In this document: positions 1 to 7,942 of the stretch, piece after piece
How positions within the stretch are numbered: position 1 is the stretch's first letter
Layout of the letters: each line of letters begins with the position of its first letter
Assembly: GCA_022712835.1 (NCBI GenBank)
Contig: JAFLJU010000626.1
Location: 1 to 13,455, forward strand
Source: Desulfobacteraceae bacterium
GTDB taxonomy: Bacteria; Desulfobacterota; Desulfobacteria; Desulfobacterales; Desulfobacteraceae
Direction of reading: 5' to 3'
Length of the DNA: 13,455 bases
Notes under the pieces: generated by a model
Told to the model about the DNA's origin: nothing
The model's database searches: none
The model's input: the letters and a program-made list of their open reading frames with translations, nothing else
Translations under genes and position numbers: made by a program

Positions 1-191
1 AATTGCTTGATATTATCGAACACCTACGAAAGGATTATAAACGGGATTCAGAAATTAGAGAAGATGTGCTGCGGAGCTATTTGCATATATTTTTGTTGAA
101 ATGCAGGTACTTTTTCAATAAAATGTATTTTGATATAGACATTATCAAAGACCCTCCTTTTTTGGTGGTCAAATGTTCATCGGTATCTTAA
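1..191 (+). pseudogene. AraC-type regulator fragment, cut at both ends
   Basis: The reading frame is open from the window edge and ends in TAA at 189-191. Its first 35 or so residues (IIEHLRKDYKRD, then LRSYLHIFLLKCRYF) resemble the helical linker that follows the cupin sensor domain of AraC/XylS-family regulators, just before the DNA-binding domain. No helix-turn-helix pair follows. After about position 115 the similarity stops, and by about 150-175 the DNA is that of an acyl-CoA ligase in another frame. I infer a regulator truncated by deletion or recombination. The N-terminal part may lie outside the window. The family call rests on sequence feel over a short stretch, so it is tentative; the truncation is clear if the call is right. 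Confidence 0.45.
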
Positions 192-937
192 ACCATCCAG
201 GCGCTGAAAAGGCGGATTTAAGCTCCATCAAGGCCTGTGTGTCCGGAAGCGCTCCCTTGCCCCTGGAGGTGATCCGGGGATTTGAGGAAAAAACAGGGTC
301 TATCATTATCGAGGCCTTTGGCATGACAGAGTCTTCTCCTGCCACCCATGTCAATCCCTTTGGTCTGGGAAAAAGAAAGGTGGGTAGCATTGGGGTACCG
401 CTTCCAGATACCCTTTGCCGGATTGTACAACTGGATGACCCAACGACGGATATGCCCGTGGGGGAAGCGGGAGAAATGGTGATCCAGGGGCCCCAGGTGA
501 TGAGAGAATATTGGAATATGCCCGAAGAAACCCAGAATACCCTGATCAACGGGTGGCTGCACACAGGCGACATCGCCCATATGGATGAAGACGGGTACTT
601 TTTTATTGTGGACCGGAAAAAGGACATGATTATTTCCGGGGGGTATAATGTGTATCCCCGGGACATTGACGAGGTGCTGTTTGAGCATCCCAAGGTGGTG
701 GAAGCCTGTGCCATCGGTATTCCACATCCTTCCCGGGGGGAACAGGTCAAAGCCTTTGTGGTGCTGGCCCAGGGTCAAACCGCAACCCCAGAAGAGATGA
801 TCGACTATTGTAAAGGAAAACTGGCCACTTACAAACTGCCCACACAGATTGAATTTATCGACGAACTGCCCAAAACAAATGTGGGCAAGGTGCTGAGAAA
901 AGATCTTAGAGCCAAGGAGCTTGCCAAAAAGGCCTAG
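173..937 (+). pseudogene. Long-chain acyl-CoA ligase, C-terminal half only
   Basis: Acyl-CoA ligases of the ANL superfamily activate fatty acids with ATP and CoA. The 254 residues here match only the second half of a protein normally about 550 residues long. Visible motifs are FGMTESSP (residues 49-56, A5), WLHTGD (128-133, with the ATP-ribose Asp133), VDRKKDMIISGGYNVYP (146-162, A7/A8 hinge) and PKTNVGK (233-239), whose Lys239 is the usual adenylation lysine. The N-terminal P-loop (TGGTTGxPKG type) and acyl-binding half are missing, so activity is not expected. Family members usually read FFPGVPTMYIGLLNHP at this point. Here the frame reads FFGGQMFIGILNHP after a TGA at 131-133, so homology starts just upstream of the ATG and breaks there. 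The gene is followed 67 bp on by a dienoyl-CoA reductase, consistent with a former fatty-acid degradation operon. Confidence 0.85.
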
Positions 938-999
938 CCCTAAAGGACCCAAACACCCCAGGACCCAAATGCCCTAAAGGCCCCAAATGCTCAAAGGAG
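938..999 (+). repeat. Degenerate short tandem repeat in the intergenic linker
   Basis: The linker between the ligase stop and the reductase start is built of repeated CCCTAAAGG, CCCAAA and CCCAAATG blocks (for example 938-952, 961-971, 972-989). The last, altered unit, CTCAAAGGAG, supplies the Shine-Dalgarno sequence. It looks like slippage-type expansion of a short purine/C-rich motif. No hairpin or coding role is evident. Confidence 0.6.
994..999 (+). promoter_or_regulatory. Ribosome binding site that fixes the reductase start
   Basis: AAGGAG lies 5 nt before ATG 1005. The longer open frame begins at ATG 987, but that codon is upstream of this site, so 1005 is the better start. The protein then begins MYTHLFSPITI, which is where the old-yellow-enzyme family normally starts. 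Confidence 0.8.
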
Positions 1000-1004
1000 T
1001 TGAC

Positions 1005-3005
1005 ATGTATACCCATCTGTTCAGTCCCATCACCATCAATACCACACAAATTAGAAACCGGATTGCCTATCCCTCCCTGGGGCTGTTGTATTCCTATGAC
1101 ACCAAGCTCAATGATAAATATTATCAGTTCTATGACGAGATTGCCCGTGGCGGAGCCGGCATTGTCACTGTCGGGCCTGTGGGGGTTGATTTTATCGGGG
1201 CCGGGTTTGTTCCTTTGTCCCTTGCCCAGGATGAGGCCATTGAATCCTTTGCCAAGGCCACAAAAATGATAAAGAGCCGGGGGGCAAGTCCATGGATTCA
1301 ACTGTTTCATGGCGGTGCGTATACCCATCCCTTTCTTATTAATAATGACACCCCCATGGCGCCCTCTGCCGTATTCTCAAAATATTCCAAGGCCACTCCC
1401 CGGGAAATGAGCCTGGAAGATATAACAGGGGTGCAAAAGGCTTTTGCCGATGCCGCTGCCAGAGCCAAGGAAGCTGGGTTCGAAGGGGTGGAAATAATCG
1501 GATCTGCCGGGTATCTTATCACCCAGTTTTTATCTGAGTTAAAAAACCTGAGACAAGATGAGTATGGGGGCAGTTTTGAAAACCGGGTGCGTTTCCCCAG
1601 GCAAATCATTGAGATGGTCCGGGACAGGGTGGGGCCAGATTTTCCCATCGGGGTGAGAATGGCGGGCAATGACTTTGTTCCCGGCTCCACCAGAGATGAT
1701 CAGATGCCGGAGATTGCAAGGGTTTATGAAAAGGCCGGGGTTGATGTACTGAATATTACCGGAGGCTGGCATGAATCTAAAATTCCCCAACTGCCCATGG
1801 AGCTGCCAAGATCCGGGTTTTCTTTTCTGGCCATGAATATCAAACAGGCGGTCTCCATTCCGGTGATGGCTTCCAATCGAATCACCACTCCGGGCGAGGC
1901 CGAGAAAATCATTGTGGACGGCCAGGCCGACATGGTGAATCTGGGAAGGGTGCTCATTGCCGACCCCTTCTGGCCTAATAAAGCCAAAGCCGGTAAGCCC
2001 CAGGAGATCAGGCCCTGCGTTGCCTGCTCCCAGGGATGTACCGATGAATTGTTCAATGGGAGGCCGGTCTCCTGTATTGGCAATGCAAGGGCCGGGTTTG
2101 AAGGGGAGCGATTTATAGAAAAAACCGCCAGCCCCAAGCAGGTGATGATTGTCGGCGCTGGCGTGGCAGGCCTTGAAGCGGCCATCACCGCCAAACAGGC
2201 GGGGCACAGGGTGGAAATCTATGAGAAGACAGGGGATATCGGGGGCCAGATATGGATTGCAGCCGCCCCCCCCCATAAACAGGAATTGCTGGAATTTATC
2301 CGGTACTACCGGGCCATGGTGGCAAAATATGAGATCCCCATTCATTTAAACACCTGTGTGGATCTGGCAATGATCCAAAAGATCAACCCGGATCATCTGA
2401 TTATTGCCCAGGGGGCAGCCCCTCTTATTCCGCCCATTGAGGGAACAGATGATAAATCTGTGTGCTCTTCCTGGGAAGTGCTAAGGGAAAACCCTTGCCT
2501 GGGCAAAGAGGTTGCCATCATCGGCGGCGGGGCAGTGGGTCTTGAAACCGCCCATTTTGCGGCTAAAAAAGGGACTCTTTCTCCTGAAATGCTCCATTTT
2601 CTCATGACCTATGAGGCCCTGGAGATGGAAAGAATTAAACACTATATGTTTAACGGTGCTTCAAAGGTAACCGTGTTTGAAATGCTTGAAAAGGCAGGCC
2701 AGGATGTGGGTAAATCCACCAAATGGATACTCATGAATAATCTTGCACGGTACGGGGTTAAGATCAACACCAGCTCAAAGGTGGTTTCCATTAAAGAAGG
2801 GCTGGTAACCTATGAACGTGGGGGGGAAAGATTCCAGGATCAATTTGACACCGTGGTACTTGCTTCGGGTTCACGGCCGGTCCAAACCCTGGAAGGCCAG
2901 GTCAAGGCGCTTGATATTCCCTATTCCGTCATTGGCGATTGTGTGAAACCCGGAAAAATAGATGATGCCATTCACGGGGGGTTTTTAACGGCTGTGTCCC
3001 TTTAA
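1005..3005 (+). CDS. fadH: 2,4-dienoyl-CoA reductase, FadH type (NADH:flavin oxidoreductase)
   Basis: FadH reduces 2,4-dienoyl-CoA esters made during beta-oxidation of unsaturated fatty acids, using FMN, a 4Fe-4S cluster, FAD and NAD(P)H in the cytoplasm. The 666 residues show the complete order. An N-terminal old-yellow-enzyme barrel (about 1-335) has GSAGYL (Tyr170) and GGWHES (His256), matching the catalytic Tyr and His positions of E. coli FadH. The cluster cysteines are Cys338, 341, 345 and 357 (CVACSQGC, then VSC). An FAD loop GAGVAG lies at 384-389 and a second dinucleotide loop GGGAVG at 507-512. The C-terminus ends in a typical IGDC-x-DAIHGGF tail. Length matches the family (about 670). 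It follows a broken acyl-CoA ligase and ends at a strong terminator. Related enzymes such as BaiCD/BaiH or 2-enoate reductases share this architecture, so the exact substrate is inferred. Confidence 0.85.
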   Translation: MYTHLFSPITINTTQIRNRIAYPSLGLLYSYDTKLNDKYYQFYDEIARGGAGIVTVGPVGVDFIGAGFVPLSLAQDEAIESFAKATKMIKSRGASPWIQLFHGGAYTHPFLINNDTPMAPSAVFSKYSKATPREMSLEDITGVQKAFADAAARAKEAGFEGVEIIGSAGYLITQFLSELKNLRQDEYGGSFENRVRFPRQIIEMVRDRVGPDFPIGVRMAGNDFVPGSTRDDQMPEIARVYEKAGVDVLNITGGWHESKIPQLPMELPRSGFSFLAMNIKQAVSIPVMASNRITTPGEAEKIIVDGQADMVNLGRVLIADPFWPNKAKAGKPQEIRPCVACSQGCTDELFNGRPVSCIGNARAGFEGERFIEKTASPKQVMIVGAGVAGLEAAITAKQAGHRVEIYEKTGDIGGQIWIAAAPPHKQELLEFIRYYRAMVAKYEIPIHLNTCVDLAMIQKINPDHLIIAQGAAPLIPPIEGTDDKSVCSSWEVLRENPCLGKEVAIIGGGAVGLETAHFAAKKGTLSPEMLHFLMTYEALEMERIKHYMFNGASKVTVFEMLEKAGQDVGKSTKWILMNNLARYGVKINTSSKVVSIKEGLVTYERGGERFQDQFDTVVLASGSRPVQTLEGQVKALDIPYSVIGDCVKPGKIDDAIHGGFLTAVSL

Positions 3006-3037
3006 AAAAAGAGTTTTACCTTCAGTTTTATCTAACG

Positions 3038-3067
3038 CCCGGGCAGCCTCTGTCCGGGAGATTTTTT
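3038..3067 (+). terminator. Rho-independent terminator after the reductase gene
   Basis: A 9-bp stem (CCCGGGCAG at 3038-3046 with CTGTCCGGG at 3050-3058, one G-T pair) closes a 3-nt CCT loop, followed by AG and six T residues (3062-3067). It lies 33 bp after the stop codon. Confidence 0.85.
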
Positions 3068-3115
3068 GAGTCCTGAAAAACCCGAACTATAGTCAGTCGT
3101 CCGCTCCTGGCTCAC
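3052..3115. repeat. Copy 1 of a dispersed hairpin-containing repeat
   Basis: The segment reads GTCCGGG, a T-run, TCC, an A-run, CCCGAAC (3081-3087), TATAGTC (3088-3094), then CTCCTGG (3104-3110) and CTCAC. The same blocks in the same order occur at 8481-8546. GTCCGGG and CCCGAAC can pair with one mismatch, an alternative fold to the terminator that it overlaps. Origin unknown; it may be a repeated intergenic terminator or the footprint of a small mobile element. The remainder up to 3240 shows no gene. Confidence 0.4.
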
Positions 3116-3240
3116 ATTGTTTTTTATATTGGTACTCTATAGAGATTCATGTGGAACACTGACCGGGCATGACGCCGTTAGCTCATATAATTGAATAACA
3201 AACTCAAGACTGAAAAAGTGCTCTACCTTGAATTACTCAT

Positions 3241-4980
3241 TTATATTGGCAGTTTTATAATAAATTTTGTACCTTTCCCTAAGGCTGATTCCACTTCTAT
3301 TTTTCCCTTATGATCATCAACAATAATAAAATAGGAAACCGAAAGTCCTAATCCCGTTCCTGCAGTAACACCTTTCGTTGTAAAAAATGGTTCGAAAATC
3401 CTTTTTCGTACATCCTCATCCATTCCAGGACCATTATCTTCTACCTCAATACAAGCCATATTTTCACTCTTGAGTAGCCGAATGGTTAATTTGGGCTTTT
3501 CTGTTTCTCCTTTTTTAAGATTAATGGATTCTGATGCATTTTTTACTAAATTAAAAATAACTTGCTGTATCTTACTTGCCTCACACAAAACGGTTGGGAA
3601 GTCTTGACCATATTTCCGGGTAATTTCAATATCTTTAAAATCATACTTTTTTTTCAAATCATAATCATTTTGTGAGAGTTCGATCGTATTATCAATTAGT
3701 TTTTCCAAATTACAGTAGCTCTTGATAGAATCATCCTTTCTTGCAAAACTCAGCATGTTACTAACAATTTTTGCTGCACGGATACCGGCTTGATTGATAC
3801 TCTCAAGTAGTTTCAATATATCTCGTTTTTCCATGAACTTTTTTATAATCTTCATCGAAACACCTAAATCGCTTGCAATTTTATCGTTTGCAGGCAAATC
3901 CTTCGTTAGCCTGTTATGAATTACTTGCGCGTTTTGCATCATTCCAGCCAAAGGATTATTAATCTCATGAGCCATCCCAGCAGCAAGTCCTCCAATAGAC
4001 ATCATTTTTTCAGATTGGATCATCAGTTCCTGGCTCTTTTTTCGTCTTGTAATATCCCTGCACAAGGCTATGATCCGGATCTCTGTTTCTTTTCTATCCA
4101 CCACAGCAGCATTAATCTCTATAGGCGTAGTGTTCCCCATTTTATCCGTATAATCGATTTCCAGATTTCGGACATGACCCTTCTCAAAACACCTCTTCAC
4201 TGCATTTGCATTACGTTCAATATCATGTTCCGCTGTCCACTCTGAGACAGATCTACCCTGTATGTCCTGGAAGCATTCATGTCCGCTCAATTGAACATAT
4301 TTTTTGTTTGCATCCAGTACACATCCCTTATCATCAACAATGACAAAGCCCGTATCTGTAGTTTCAATAAGAATTTTATATTTATTTTCACTTGCTTTCA
4401 ATAAGCTTACTGTTTGTTTTCTTTCATCAATTTCCTGACGGAGTCGTATGTTCGTTCTTTCAAGCTCTTTAGTTCGCCGGGCAACCAGACCTGTGGCCAT
4501 AATCAACCCTAAAACTGAAATAAATAAGGCACTGGTGGATGCTATCAGAAGCTGTTTGGTGAACTCCTCAGGTCTTTGGGGGGTTATGGCAATCTTTATA
4601 GTTCCAATAATTTCACCATTATGAATAATATCTTTCGAGCGGTTGACCAGATCATTTTCCTTTGTTTCAATCTTCTTTTTTTTTCCGTAAAGTTTTTCTC
4701 CTGACGCGCTGATCAAACTGACCATTGCAATCCAGCTATTATGGAAATGATATGTACAGATCGTTTTTATATTTTTCCGATCTAAATCCCATAAAGGAAC
4801 CTCCAGCATGCCGGCAATGATATCAATGTGTTCATCAGCTCTATTTTCCAATATTATCTTCTGTCTTTTTGATATTTGATAATAGCTAAGCCCAATAAAA
4901 GCTGCTGAAATGATAACAATTGTTGTAAGGAGGCTAATTGCAATAGTCTTGGATATGAAATGTCGTTTAGGGTCACCCAT
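3241..4980 (-). CDS. Membrane sensor histidine kinase with PAS domain
   Basis: This kinase of 579 residues autophosphorylates on a histidine in response to a signal and passes the phosphate to a response regulator. Order: TM helix (about 13-34), extracytoplasmic sensor of about 105 residues (38-142), second TM (about 143-166), a short coiled coil (168-195), a PAS domain (about 197-315), then the HisKA segment with MAHEINNPLAG (His338). The ATPase domain has an N box FNLVKNA (476-482), G1 DNGPGM (515-520), IFEPFFTTK (528-536) and G2 GTGLGLS (541-547). All key residues are present. No HAMP domain is apparent. ATG 4980 is preceded by GAGGA about 9 nt upstream. No response regulator is in the window. 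The gene lies downstream of a solute-binding protein on the same strand, suggesting that the two work together in sensing; the ligand is unknown. Confidence 0.9.
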   Translation of the reverse strand: MGDPKRHFISKTIAISLLTTIVIISAAFIGLSYYQISKRQKIILENRADEHIDIIAGMLEVPLWDLDRKNIKTICTYHFHNSWIAMVSLISASGEKLYGKKKKIETKENDLVNRSKDIIHNGEIIGTIKIAITPQRPEEFTKQLLIASTSALFISVLGLIMATGLVARRTKELERTNIRLRQEIDERKQTVSLLKASENKYKILIETTDTGFVIVDDKGCVLDANKKYVQLSGHECFQDIQGRSVSEWTAEHDIERNANAVKRCFEKGHVRNLEIDYTDKMGNTTPIEINAAVVDRKETEIRIIALCRDITRRKKSQELMIQSEKMMSIGGLAAGMAHEINNPLAGMMQNAQVIHNRLTKDLPANDKIASDLGVSMKIIKKFMEKRDILKLLESINQAGIRAAKIVSNMLSFARKDDSIKSYCNLEKLIDNTIELSQNDYDLKKKYDFKDIEITRKYGQDFPTVLCEASKIQQVIFNLVKNASESINLKKGETEKPKLTIRLLKSENMACIEVEDNGPGMDEDVRKRIFEPFFTTKGVTAGTGLGLSVSYFIIVDDHKGKIEVESALGKGTKFIIKLPI

Positions 4981-5067
4981 TAAAGCTGATCCTCTATGTT
5001 AAAAGCGAGCATAAATTTTAATGTTATTTTGGAATTAGCAACAAATCTTTTCAACACAAGCTTAATA

Positions 5068-5241
5068 TTATTTCAAATACTTATCTGCTATGTTTTGATA
5101 AGTTCCATTTTGTCTTATTTCATCTAAGGCGTGTTGAAGGTTATTTACAATGGTATCAGATTTTTTTTGTTTAATACCATATACAAAACATTACGTTGAT
5201 TCCGACTTTTTACGATCTCATCAAACTTTAAAAATACCTTT
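5068..5241 (-). pseudogene. C-terminal stub of a second family 3 solute-binding protein, frameshifted
   Basis: On the minus strand, just past the preceding gene's stop, one frame reads KVFLKFDEIVKSRNQRNVLY. After a 2-base shift within TATATGG it continues GIKQKKSDTIVNNL and ends IRQNGTYQNIADKYLK with TAA at 5070-5068. This is the characteristic C-terminal end of family 3 solute-binding proteins (the helix before the end and the Gly-Thr-Tyr/Ile-Ala-x-Lys-Tyr tail). Everything N-terminal is missing. It overlaps the 3' end of the intact binding-protein gene in another frame, so I infer an old tandem duplication in which one copy was mostly deleted and then frameshifted. The direct evidence is the readable protein tail in two frames. 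Confidence 0.7.
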
Positions 5242-5965
5242 CTTCTAATTTTTTAATAATACCATCTTGTTTTATCGTTTTAAAAGCCTTCCTAAACTGA
5301 TTTACGATCTCATCGGAAGTTTTCTTGCTAAACGCAATATAGTAATCGGTGCTATCATCAACAACAAATACTTTTTCTACCTTTCCATAATCTAACCCCA
5401 ATCTTTTTAATCTCCATCGTAACATAAAATCTGTATTGTCGATTAATTCAATTCGTTCTAAAAACAATTTTTCGATATTTTGATCATCTCCAGTAACAGT
5501 AAAAATGTTTTTTCCCTCTTCAAAACCTTTCGCAATAAGAAGATCTCTAACAGCCTGACCCCTGACAGCACCTATTTTATAATTCTTTGCATCTTCCAAT
5601 GTATTTACTTGGATATCCGTTCTCTTTTTGAGTTTATAGAAATATATTATTCTAGGACTAATGGGACCTACCCATTTGAAAAGGTTTTCTCTCTCTTTTT
5701 TTCTTGCCACCGTGTGAATGAGAACATTTTTTTTTGTTAACGCTATTTGATAAGCTCTTGCCCAAGGTAATATCTTTGTTTTACCTTTATACCCAGTTTT
5801 TGTTAATAAAACTTCAATAAGTTCCACAGTAAATCCTGTAACTTTACCATTTTCCTTATATTCATACGGAGGAAAATCTTCTGCCACAATTTCTATATCA
5901 ATAGCGTGAGCATTTATGATGGAATAGCCCCAAAATATGCACAATAAACAAATTATTCTTTTCAA
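5228..5965 (-). CDS. Secreted solute-binding protein, bacterial family 3 (amino-acid type)
   Basis: These proteins bind small ligands such as amino acids in the periplasm and hand them to an ABC transporter or a sensor. The 245 residues begin with a signal peptide (MKR, hydrophobic 4-16, probable cleavage after AHA at 21). They continue IVAEDFPPYEYKENGKVTGF, the classic N-terminal lobe of the family, with ELIEVLLTKTGYKGK next; the ILPWARAYQIAL stretch resembles the short tyrosine/tryptophan-rich members without a strict amino-acid signature. Length is normal (about 240-260). The start is TTG 5965, supported by AAGGAG 6 nt upstream. No permease or ATPase gene is near, whereas a sensor histidine kinase follows about 250 bp downstream on the same strand. 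A role in signal recognition is therefore plausible but inferred. Confidence 0.85.
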   Translation of the reverse strand: MKRIICLLCIFWGYSIINAHAIDIEIVAEDFPPYEYKENGKVTGFTVELIEVLLTKTGYKGKTKILPWARAYQIALTKKNVLIHTVARKKERENLFKWVGPISPRIIYFYKLKKRTDIQVNTLEDAKNYKIGAVRGQAVRDLLIAKGFEEGKNIFTVTGDDQNIEKLFLERIELIDNTDFMLRWRLKRLGLDYGKVEKVFVVDDSTDYYIAFSKKTSDEIVNQFRKAFKTIKQDGIIKKLEERYF

Positions 5966-5971
5966 AACCTT

Positions 5972-5977
5972 CTCCTT
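5972..5977 (-). promoter_or_regulatory. Ribosome binding site for a TTG start
   Basis: AAGGAG on the minus strand lies 6 nt upstream of TTG 5965. It is the main reason to accept a TTG start for the solute-binding protein, whose signal peptide begins exactly there. The TAA of a decayed upstream frame (5978-5976) overlaps this site. Confidence 0.75.
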
Positions 5978-6153
5978 AATAAAAGAGTTTCTGATTAATA
6001 AAATTTGTCCATGAATTAACTGAATAAAGCTCGTTGATCATATTATTTCCAACATCCTTGCTATTCATTAAGCTGCTTAACCATTGATTATCAGGTCTAT
6101 TTGCCTTGATATTGCATCTAAAAGGTTACTATCAGGGCAAATTTATATTTCAT
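5976..6153 (-). pseudogene. Decayed short reading frame upstream of the binding-protein gene
   Basis: On the minus strand an ATG at 6153, preceded by AAGGA, starts MKYKFALIVTF, a signal-peptide-like opening, but hits TAG at once. A neighbouring frame reads DSNLLDAISRQIDLI, and a third reads NQWLSSLMNSKDVGNN, then INELYSVNSWTNFINQ, ending LFY with a TAA overlapping the next gene's ribosome binding site. Stop-at-RBS spacing is typical of an operon partner, so I infer the remnant of a gene damaged by frameshifts or deletion. I do not recognise the protein. It could also be chance open frames in AT-rich DNA. Confidence 0.3.
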
Positions 6154-6448
6154 TATTTTTTTAATCCTTATTAAATGGAAAACTACAAAAAAAAGATATG
6201 AGGTGCAAGAAAAATAAAATAATTTTCAACTTTACTGAAAAAAAATATAATTTATTCAGAAAGAATCAGTCAAAATGTTCTTTATTGGAGATACATTTAA
6301 TTTTGGTTCATACTCCGGGAAATGATTTTTTAAATCTGCTAAAATGTGATGTATATATTGGTACCTTGAATATGAAAGAAATGTAACGCGGCACGTAATC
6401 TCAGGAAATCTGGCAGACAATCTCAGAAATTTAAAATTTTAATAATCA
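6154..6448. other. AT-rich spacer, no convincing gene
   Basis: A 62-codon plus-strand frame (6198-6386) begins MRCKKNKIIFNF. It is lysine/asparagine-rich, has no ribosome binding site and resembles nothing I know; I treat it as chance. Near the right end, AATCTCAG occurs twice (6399-6406 and 6419-6426), and GGTACCTT occurs at 6360 and again at 6452. These may belong to the left end of the IS110 element. Confidence 0.4.
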
Positions 6449-6484
6449 ACTGGTACCTTTCAGAATAATTGATGTTGTGAATTT

Positions 6485-7891
6485 GTGAGAGTTTTTCAAA
6501 CTATCTCACACAGATCCAAAGTGATGTGTATTCCAATTGACTATGCGAAAAAAGATCATCTGGCCATGCTTTGTGATGGAAATGGGAGGATTATTCGAAA
6601 ACCATTTTCGGTGAAAAATTCACCGGAAGGTAAGAATTATTTGGTCGATCAAGTAAAAAAATCATGCCTTCATCATGGAATTAGCCTTGAGCATATTGTT
6701 TTTGGGGGTGAAGATTGCGGATCTTATACTGACAATTTTATATCTACTTTACGCTCAGAAAATTGGCTGGTGGCAGGGGTAAATGCCCACGACGCAAAGA
6801 CTCAACGTGAAAATATGCAGGCAAGCACTGATCGTTTGGATTTATTGGGGATTTGTAAAATGATTATCAGTTGCAGAGGTAACTGCTCTCCAGCTCAATC
6901 AGGAGATTATTTGAATTTGCGGACACTTGTACGGCAAAGACGAAAAATGGTCAACATGACAACCGGAGTAAAAAATAGAATTCACACCTTTGTTGATCAG
7001 ATTTTCCCTGGTTTTTTAAACGAAAAGAATAGCGGGATTTTACCATTTTCACAATGCTCAATACTATTGATGGAAGATCGATTCAGTGTGCATCAAATCC
7101 TTAGGCGTAGACGTTCGACATTAACTAAACTCCTTACTCGCTGTGCAATTCATCAGCCAGATAATTGCGCTAAAAAACTTCAGCAGTATGCTGCTCAGGT
7201 TCTCAAACCACCAGAAAATCATCTTGTAACATTACAGATTTCATTGAAACAACAGGTTAAACTTTTTAATTGCCTGCAAGAAAGCACTGAGCAATTAGAG
7301 AAGGAAGTTGCTGAAAGTTTAGCCCAAACCCAGGGTGCTTTTCTAACCAGCATCCGAGGTATTGGAATCATTTTAGCTGCTGGTGTATGTGCTGAAATTG
7401 GCAATCCCAATAAACAAAAATCTTTAAATAATTTGGTTTCATATTCTGGCATCATTCCAAGGATTAAACAAACCGGTGGAATCCAAGGAAAACCCCAAAC
7501 TAAAAAAGTTGGAAAACGTTGCAACCGTATCTTGAAGGACTATGTTGTTCAGTCGGCCTCCCACATAGGTTTACACGGACCAGAAGATTTGATGTTGGAT
7601 TACAAGAGACGTGATACACAAGGGCAACATGCTGATTTTGGTATGGCCAGAAGATATCTGCGTATGGCAATGGGCCTGATGCGAACTTCTCAAACTTATC
7701 TACCAAAAAGTTTGATAGGTAAAAAGAGTAGCATGAAAGGGCGAGGCCAATATTATTTAATGACCTGGCCAAAGCTACGTGAAAAATGGAGGAATGTGAA
7801 TGCATTAGATATTGCATTTGATAAAGACATGCCCTTAGGTCAGTGGCGCAACATGATACAGGAGCTTTATGAAATAGAACTTAAGTTATAA
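6485..7891 (+). CDS. IS110-family transposase (DEDD recombinase)
   Basis: IS110 transposases recombine donor and target DNA guided by a structured RNA encoded in the element. In the 468 residues, the N-terminal RuvC-like DEDD domain shows IDYAKKDH (Asp19), FGGEDCG (Glu76) and STDRLDL (Asp116, Asp119). A coiled, basic middle follows. The C-terminal Transposase_20 domain has TSIRGIGIILAAGV (288-301) and LVSYSGIIPRIKQTGG (317-332), then KVGKRCNRILKDYVVQ (341-356). The place where many relatives have a nucleophilic serine (QSG) reads QTG, Thr330. About 65 residues extend past the usual end, rich in basic and aromatic residues. The listed GTG start has no obvious ribosome binding site; ATG 6524 is an alternative that keeps the catalytic core. 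The frame is uninterrupted, so the element may be active. It is unrelated in strand and content to its neighbours. Confidence 0.9.
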   Translation: MRVFQTISHRSKVMCIPIDYAKKDHLAMLCDGNGRIIRKPFSVKNSPEGKNYLVDQVKKSCLHHGISLEHIVFGGEDCGSYTDNFISTLRSENWLVAGVNAHDAKTQRENMQASTDRLDLLGICKMIISCRGNCSPAQSGDYLNLRTLVRQRRKMVNMTTGVKNRIHTFVDQIFPGFLNEKNSGILPFSQCSILLMEDRFSVHQILRRRRSTLTKLLTRCAIHQPDNCAKKLQQYAAQVLKPPENHLVTLQISLKQQVKLFNCLQESTEQLEKEVAESLAQTQGAFLTSIRGIGIILAAGVCAEIGNPNKQKSLNNLVSYSGIIPRIKQTGGIQGKPQTKKVGKRCNRILKDYVVQSASHIGLHGPEDLMLDYKRRDTQGQHADFGMARRYLRMAMGLMRTSQTYLPKSLIGKKSSMKGRGQYYLMTWPKLREKWRNVNALDIAFDKDMPLGQWRNMIQELYEIELKL

Positions 7892-7942
7892 AATAAACAC
7901 AGGCTGCTTTCATTTTTTTCAATTTAAGGTTTTATAAATTTT

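Noticed and set aside
169..952. Two long minus-strand open frames opposite the ligase fragment
   Set aside because: They lie antisense to clear ligase motifs, and their proline/serine-rich or histidine-rich translations look like shadow frames.
1539..2345. A 268-codon minus-strand frame inside the reductase gene
   Set aside because: The plus strand carries the FMN, iron-sulfur and FAD motifs across this stretch; the antisense frame has no motif and no start context.
3170..3215. GACGCCGTTAGCTCA and TAACAAACTCAAG near the kinase 3' end as possible attC ends
   Set aside because: The GTTAG-type end has no matching partner upstream and no stem between the boxes; likely chance.
6198..6386. 62-codon plus-strand frame before the IS
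   Set aside because: AT-rich, no ribosome binding site, no recognisable sequence; kept only as a note in the spacer entry.
7219..7817. Two minus-strand frames opposite the transposase
   Set aside because: Antisense to an intact, motif-bearing transposase; no independent evidence of coding.
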